From contig CAMOXW010000039.1 in the NCBI GenBank assembly GCA_946629405.1, forward strand, positions 1 to 17,894: 17,894 nucleotides of DNA, written 5' to 3'. Below are positions 14,013 to 17,894 of the stretch, one piece after another; positions within the stretch are counted from its first letter, which is position 1; each line of letters opens with the position of its first letter. The notes under the pieces are model-generated. The model saw only the letters and a program-made list of their open reading frames with translations, did not search any database and had not been told where the DNA came from. The DNA is from an uncultured Ruminococcus sp. GTDB lineage: Bacteria; Bacillota_A; Clostridia; Oscillospirales; Ruminococcaceae. The position numbers and the translations under genes are program-made.

Positions 14013-16340
14013 ATGATAATGTGCAGCAAATGCAAAAAGCGTCCCGCAGTTGTGTTCATCACCTCTGTTCAGGGCAACGAAAAAAAGAACGAAGGTCTTT
14101 GCCTCTCCTGCGCCCGCAAGAACAATATCCCGCAGGTCGCAGAATACATGGACCGTCTTGGTATAACCGACGAGGAGATCGACCAGCTCTCGGATCAGAT
14201 GATGGGTATGCTCGACGGAGATTCATTTGAAATGGGCGGAAGCGGGCTCATGCCGGATTTCATCTCCAATATGTTCGGCGGGAATCCCGAAAAGAACTCA
14301 GATATCGCCGACAGCCAGCCCTCCTCCCGCAATGACTCCGACGGAAGCAGGGATAAGCCGGAGAAAAACGGCATCTTCGGCAGAAACAACAAAGGCAAGG
14401 ATAAAAAGCAGAAGGAGCTCAGATTTCTCGGAAGCTATTGTACTAATCTTTCTCAGAAGGCTGCTGACGGTGAGCTTGACCGCATAATCGGCAGGGATAA
14501 GGAGATAGCAAGAGTTATCCAGATACTCTCCCGCCGTACCAAGAACAACCCCTGCCTCATCGGTGAGCCCGGCGTCGGAAAGACCGCCATCGCAGAAGGT
14601 ATCGCCCAGCGTATCAACGAGGGCGACGTGCCGTTCAACCTTGCTGACAAGAAACTCTACCTCCTCGACCTGACAGCGCTCGTTGCAGGCACCCAGTTCC
14701 GCGGACAGTTCGAGAGCCGTGTAAAGGGTCTCGTTGATGAGGTAAAGCGTGAGGGAAATATCATACTTTTCATAGACGAGGTGCATAATCTCGTCGGTGC
14801 AGGCGACTCCGAGGGCTCGATGAATGCTGCGAATATTCTGAAGCCTGCCCTTTCAAGAGGCGAAGTACAGGTCATCGGCGCTACCACCTTCGGCGAATAC
14901 AGGAAGTACATCGAGAAGGATTCTGCGCTTGAAAGGCGCTTCCAGCCGGTTACCGTAAACGAGCCGACTATTGAGGATACGGTTGACGTCCTTCTCGGTA
15001 TAAAGAAATACTATGAGGAATACCACAAGGTGCATATCTCAGACTATCTGGTAAGGGTCTGCGCTGTGCTTTCCGAGAGATACATCACCGACCGTTTCCT
15101 CCCCGACAAGGCTATCGACCTGCTTGACGAGGGCTGTGCAAGAGCCTGCATACGCTCGCCCGAAATCGCGGAATACGCAAAGCTCACTAAGGAGATCGAA
15201 GTCCTCGAGGGCATGGAGAAGAATATCTCCGAGCAGCAGGAGCCCGATTATCAGGCGCTCGCAGAGGTCAAGGGCAAGCTCATCCACGCCCGTGAGGACG
15301 CTGAAAAGCTTCGTGAAAAGGCGGAGAACGTTCAGGTCGAGGAGGACGATATCACTAAGGTCGTCGAGCTCTGGACAGGAATTCCCGCAAGCAAGATCGC
15401 TGAGACCGAATTTCTCAAGATATCCAAGCTCGAGGGCGCTCTCAAAGCCCGTGTTCTCGGTCAGGATGAGGCTGTTGAAACTCTCGCAAAAGCTATCAAA
15501 CGCACAAGGGTACACCTTAACAAGCGCCGCCGTCCTGCCTCGTTCATTTTCGTGGGACCGACAGGCGTCGGCAAGACCGAACTCGTCAAGGCACTCGCGG
15601 AGGAGATGTTCGATTCTCCCGAGCCGCTCATAAGGCTCGATATGACAGAATATATGGAAAAACATTCCGTTGCAAGGATGATAGGCTCACCTCCGGGCTA
15701 TGTCGGCTACGATGAGGCAGGTCAGCTCACCGAAAAGGTGCGCCGCCGTCCCTACTCAGTCATACTCTTTGACGAAATTGAAAAGGCTCACCCTGACGTT
15801 ATGAACATCCTCATGCAGATACTCGACGAGGGCAAGATAGACGACGCTCAGGGCAGGACGATAAACTTTGAGAACACTATCATTTGCATGACATCCAATG
15901 CCGGCTCGACCGACAAGAGCGTCGGAGTAGGCTTTAACCGCACAGTTGACGAGATATCAAAGGATAAAGCGATGAAGGGGCTGCGCGACTTCCTGCGCCC
16001 TGAGTTTATCAGCCGTATCGACGAGATAGTTGTGTTCCATCAGCTCACAAAGGAGAATTTCGCGGACATCGCTGCACTCATGCTCGGCGAGATGAAGGAG
16101 CCGCTTGCAGAAAAGAATATCACTATCACCTATACTCCCGAGGCACTCACCCTCATAGCGGAAAAGTCCTTCGGGAAGCCCTATGGCGCGCGTGATATCC
16201 GCCGCGTTATCCGTCAGGAGATCGAGGATAAGATAGCCGAAATAATCATTGAAAGAGCCTCAGAGGTAAGCGAAATAGCTGTATCTGCGGACGGCGAAGC
16301 TCTCGTTGTTGAGGGCAAAAAGGAGAAAAACGAGGAATGA
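14013..16340 (+). CDS. ClpE-type AAA+ unfoldase with N-terminal zinc finger
   Basis: A 775-residue Hsp100/Clp ATPase that unfolds proteins and, with ClpP, degrades them. The N-terminus has a four-Cys zinc finger (C4, C7, C30, C33), the hallmark of ClpE rather than the ClpC/ClpA N-domain. A poorly conserved linker (about 60-135) is rich in Asp, Ser, Gly and Asn. D1: Walker A GEPGVGKT (184-191), Walker B FIDEVHNL (D255-E256). A middle coiled-coil/UVR-like segment (about 395-440) follows. D2: Walker A GPTGVGKTE (515-523), Walker B LFDEIEKAH (D587-E588). A GVGF loop (638-641) is the ClpP-docking tripeptide type, so proteolytic partnering is likely. GGAGG (13998-14002) supports ATG 14013. It overlaps the next gene by ATGA. 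No CtsR-like operator was seen upstream. Confidence 0.9.
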   Translation: MIMCSKCKKRPAVVFITSVQGNEKKNEGLCLSCARKNNIPQVAEYMDRLGITDEEIDQLSDQMMGMLDGDSFEMGGSGLMPDFISNMFGGNPEKNSDIADSQPSSRNDSDGSRDKPEKNGIFGRNNKGKDKKQKELRFLGSYCTNLSQKAADGELDRIIGRDKEIARVIQILSRRTKNNPCLIGEPGVGKTAIAEGIAQRINEGDVPFNLADKKLYLLDLTALVAGTQFRGQFESRVKGLVDEVKREGNIILFIDEVHNLVGAGDSEGSMNAANILKPALSRGEVQVIGATTFGEYRKYIEKDSALERRFQPVTVNEPTIEDTVDVLLGIKKYYEEYHKVHISDYLVRVCAVLSERYITDRFLPDKAIDLLDEGCARACIRSPEIAEYAKLTKEIEVLEGMEKNISEQQEPDYQALAEVKGKLIHAREDAEKLREKAENVQVEEDDITKVVELWTGIPASKIAETEFLKISKLEGALKARVLGQDEAVETLAKAIKRTRVHLNKRRRPASFIFVGPTGVGKTELVKALAEEMFDSPEPLIRLDMTEYMEKHSVARMIGSPPGYVGYDEAGQLTEKVRRRPYSVILFDEIEKAHPDVMNILMQILDEGKIDDAQGRTINFENTIICMTSNAGSTDKSVGVGFNRTVDEISKDKAMKGLRDFLRPEFISRIDEIVVFHQLTKENFADIAALMLGEMKEPLAEKNITITYTPEALTLIAEKSFGKPYGARDIRRVIRQEIEDKIAEIIIERASEVSEIAVSADGEALVVEGKKEKNEE

Positions 16341-17029
16341 CGAAAAAAACGATCGCACTGGCGGCAGCGCTGCTCATGGCGCTCACCGCCGGCTGCGGCT
16401 CTAAAGACTCAGACAGCACCGGCACCGGCGCATCGGCTTATCCCGAGGGTACTACACGTCCGTCCGAGCTGGGATATACCGTAAGTGAGCAGCTTTTTGA
16501 GAAGGACTTCGCAGATATTCCTGATATAGACGAGGGACCGCTGCTGACCATAAGCAATACCACCGTCAAGCCCGGCGGAACCGCGGAGGTAACCATCTCA
16601 GTCGCAAACGCCGCGGGAAACTGGAGTATGTGCGGACTGCATATCGTTTACCCTGATATACTGAAATGCGTACTCTTTGACGAGATCAACCGCGAGCCGG
16701 ATTACGAGCCGGGGCTTGCGATAAAGCAGTCTATAGCTACAGTTGCAAGGGAGTGGCAGAACAACCTGCCTGAAGACCTGCAGAAGGCTCACAAGGGCTC
16801 GGTCTTCTTCACGGCAGTATGTCCGTCTGATGCGGGCAGAGACGGCGCTATTGCAACGTTTTACTTCAAGGTCCCGCAGAACGCCCAGCCGGGTACTGTA
16901 TATAATTTTGACTATTACTACTCAAGCAACTCGGCTACAAAGGATATATTCACCAATGAAGCAAGTGACCCGATGCTCGAAAAGTACGCCTTCTCCCACT
17001 GGACAGGAGGCACGGTCACGGTCGAGTGA
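16337..17029 (+). CDS. Lipoprotein with cohesin-like domain
   Basis: A 230-residue protein with a lipoprotein signal: basic MTKK, hydrophobic stretch, lipobox LTAG-C with the modified Cys at residue 20. A Ser/Thr/Gly-rich linker follows. From about residue 70 the sequence reads like the cohesin / carbohydrate-binding beta-sandwich superfamily: LTISNTTVKPGGTAEVTISVA, then a segment ending MCGLHIVYPDIL (compare the GF.l.YDP..L strand of cohesins), and AIATFYFKVPQNAQPGTVY (compare the 'l.F.vk..a..G...i' strand). One cohesin-like module is present; no dockerin is visible. As a lipid-anchored outer-surface protein it could bind partner proteins or glycans. The start codon overlaps the stop of the clpE-like gene (ATGA), implying translational coupling. 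Fold assignment is by eye only. Confidence 0.6.
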   Translation: MTKKTIALAAALLMALTAGCGSKDSDSTGTGASAYPEGTTRPSELGYTVSEQLFEKDFADIPDIDEGPLLTISNTTVKPGGTAEVTISVANAAGNWSMCGLHIVYPDILKCVLFDEINREPDYEPGLAIKQSIATVAREWQNNLPEDLQKAHKGSVFFTAVCPSDAGRDGAIATFYFKVPQNAQPGTVYNFDYYYSSNSATKDIFTNEASDPMLEKYAFSHWTGGTVTVE

Positions 17030-17040
17030 CATTCCAGTGA

Positions 17041-17097
17041 ATAATGCGTAATTGCGCTGTCGGCTGCGCGGACGGATCTGAAACTATTACGCATTAT
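17041..17097. repeat. Small inverted-repeat element (MITE/REP-like)
   Basis: Perfect 12-base inverted termini ATAATGCGTAAT (17041-17052) and ATTACGCATTAT (17086-17097) enclose a core with TGCGCGGACGGAT, which is shared with the core near 450-462 upstream of ruvB. The ends match the ATTACGC heptamer array at 501-535. It may also serve as a 3' structure for the lipoprotein transcript. Confidence 0.6.
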
Positions 17098-17105
17098 AAA
17101 TGTAC

Positions 17106-17134
17106 TTGACAAACGCCGGAAGATGTGGTATAAT
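17106..17134 (+). promoter_or_regulatory. Consensus promoter of the trpB2 T-box transcript
   Basis: TTGACA (17106-17111), a 17-base spacer and TATAAT (17129-17134), both perfect, with an extended TG (TGG before TATAAT). The predicted start is about 17141, immediately upstream of the T-box leader. Confidence 0.85.
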
Positions 17135-17140
17135 CATCAT

Positions 17141-17423
17141 AGTTTATTTAAACCGTTGACGGAGAGTAAGTAGCTTCTGTAAAGCATTCAGAGAGCCGGT
17201 GGTCGGTGTGAACCGGTATGACGAGCAGTTGTGAATGGCCTCCCGAGGGCTGACCGAAGGTGCTTTGCACTGTGTAGGAAGGACGCAGACGGCTGCGTTA
17301 AAAACCTGTGCAGATCAGCACACAGAGTGGACGAAATATCGTCAAGCAGGGTGGCACCGCAGAGCGTTTACAAGCTTCTGTCCCGGCATACAGTTTTGTA
17401 TTTGCCGGAATGGGAGCTTTTTT
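17141..17423 (+). ncRNA. Tryptophan-specific T-box leader
   Basis: A T-box riboswitch reads the charging state of a tRNA and controls read-through into the downstream gene. Visible: AGTA bulge (17165-17168) in stem I, the conserved distal stem I with AGAGAGCCGGTGG..GGTGTGAACCGG (17190-17216), a specifier loop GTGAA-TGG-CC with TGG (Trp) at 17236-17238, stem II/III hairpins downstream, and the T-box antiterminator sequence AGGGTGGCACCGC (17348-17360) that pairs with an uncharged tRNA CCA end. The Trp codon matches the downstream tryptophan synthase gene, which supports the specifier assignment. Boundaries are approximate. Confidence 0.92.
17373..17423 (+). terminator. Rho-independent terminator of the T-box
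   Basis: AGCTTCTGTCCCGGCA (17373-17388) pairs with TGCCGGAATGGGAGCT (17403-17418), with several G.U pairs, followed by TTTTTT. It competes with the antiterminator, so it stops transcription when tRNA-Trp is charged. Confidence 0.85.
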
Positions 17424-17484
17424 GCTGACCGGCAAAGTACGGATCATCCGCAATCAGCCGAAATTCCGATAAAGGAGAATTATT

Positions 17485-17894
17485 ATGTCAAAAGAAATAC
17501 CTTACAAGATCTACCTTGAAGAAAACGAGCTTCCGAAACAGTGGTATAATGTACGCGCAGACATGAAGAAGAAACCGGCTCCCCTGCTCAACCCCGGTAC
17601 CGGCAAGCCCTGCACCGCTGAGGAGCTCAGCCATGTTTTCTGCGATGAGCTCGTAAAGCAGGAGCTCAACGAGACTGACCGCTATATTGACATCCCGGAG
17701 GAGATACAGTCCTTCTACAAGATGTACCGTCCGGCTCCGCTCGTAAGAGCTTACTGCCTCGAAAAGAAGCTCGATACTCCCGCAAAGATATACTACAAGT
17801 TCGAGGGCAACAATACAAGCGGCTCGCACAAGCTCAACTCTGCTATCGCTCAGGCTTACTACGCAAAGAAGCAGGGACTCAAGGGCGTTACCAC
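17485..17894 (+). CDS. trpB: Tryptophan synthase beta chain, TrpB2 type (3' end outside window)
   Basis: The first 136 residues of a pyridoxal-phosphate enzyme that makes tryptophan from indole and serine. ATG 17485 follows AAAGGAG (17471-17477). The N-terminal extension (YLEENELPKQWYN), the segment YRPAPLVRAYCLEKKLDTPAKIYYKFEG and the PLP-lysine motif GSHKLNSAIAQAYYAKK identify TrpB2 rather than TrpB1 (the longer N-terminus and the LEK.L.TPA.IYYK.EG form). The active-site Lys is in SGSHKLN. It is cut by the window edge. Expression is expected to depend on the Trp T-box upstream. Confidence 0.93.
   Translation, partial: MSKEIPYKIYLEENELPKQWYNVRADMKKKPAPLLNPGTGKPCTAEELSHVFCDELVKQELNETDRYIDIPEEIQSFYKMYRPAPLVRAYCLEKKLDTPAKIYYKFEGNNTSGSHKLNSAIAQAYYAKKQGLKGVT

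Overview
The window looks like chromosomal DNA from a Gram-positive gut or rumen bacterium of the Ruminococcus / Oscillospiraceae type. This is inferred from gene content (an energy-coupling factor cassette next to truA, a ClpE-type unfoldase with an N-terminal zinc finger, a Trp T-box, a DUF5711-like plus CvpA-like pair) and from codon use rich in ATA (Ile) and AGG (Arg). I cannot fix the species. Every gene I accept is on the + strand; long open frames on the - strand are shadows of these genes.

Layout. 1-366 is the 3' end of a gene resembling SseB C-terminal domains. 367-563 is a repeat-rich gap holding two small hairpins and a tandem ATTACGC heptamer. ruvB (564-1622) follows, then 3 bases later a small papain/C39-like cysteine peptidase homologue. 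2383-3747 encodes a phosphoglucosamine-mutase (GlmM) relative with altered active-site loops. 3956-4819 is a COG1092-type rRNA methyltransferase domain, followed by a small zinc-ribbon membrane protein. 5142-7689 is ecfA1-ecfA2-ecfT. A large YfhO-type membrane protein gene lies between ecfT and truA and overlaps truA by 41 bases. After truA come a DUF5711-like protein, a CvpA-like membrane protein, a ClpE-type AAA+ unfoldase and, overlapping it by ATGA, a lipoprotein with a cohesin-like domain. The window closes with a consensus promoter, a tryptophan-specific T-box leader with its terminator, and the start of a TrpB2-type tryptophan synthase beta chain, cut by the window edge.

How the genes work together. 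The Ecf genes form the shared ATPase/transmembrane module for vitamin uptake; no S-component is present here. The T-box and trpB2 form one tRNA-Trp-controlled unit. DUF5711-cvpA-clpE-lipoprotein looks like a co-directional envelope or proteostasis cluster. The remaining genes are housekeeping functions with no obvious shared pathway.

The most unusual signal is a pair of related ~118-base elements (2201-2319 and 3789-3906), one on each side of the degenerate glmM-like gene. Each has short outer inverted arms around a long hairpin, and each carries on the - strand a near-consensus promoter (TTGACA/T, 16 bases, TATAAT). The -35 and -10 boxes and the outer arms are conserved. The spacer between the boxes differs at most positions, yet nearly every change is compensated on the opposite arm. 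So both the palindrome and the promoter appear to be selected. Candidate explanations are an invertible promoter, a promoter that works from folded single-stranded DNA, or a structured RNA.
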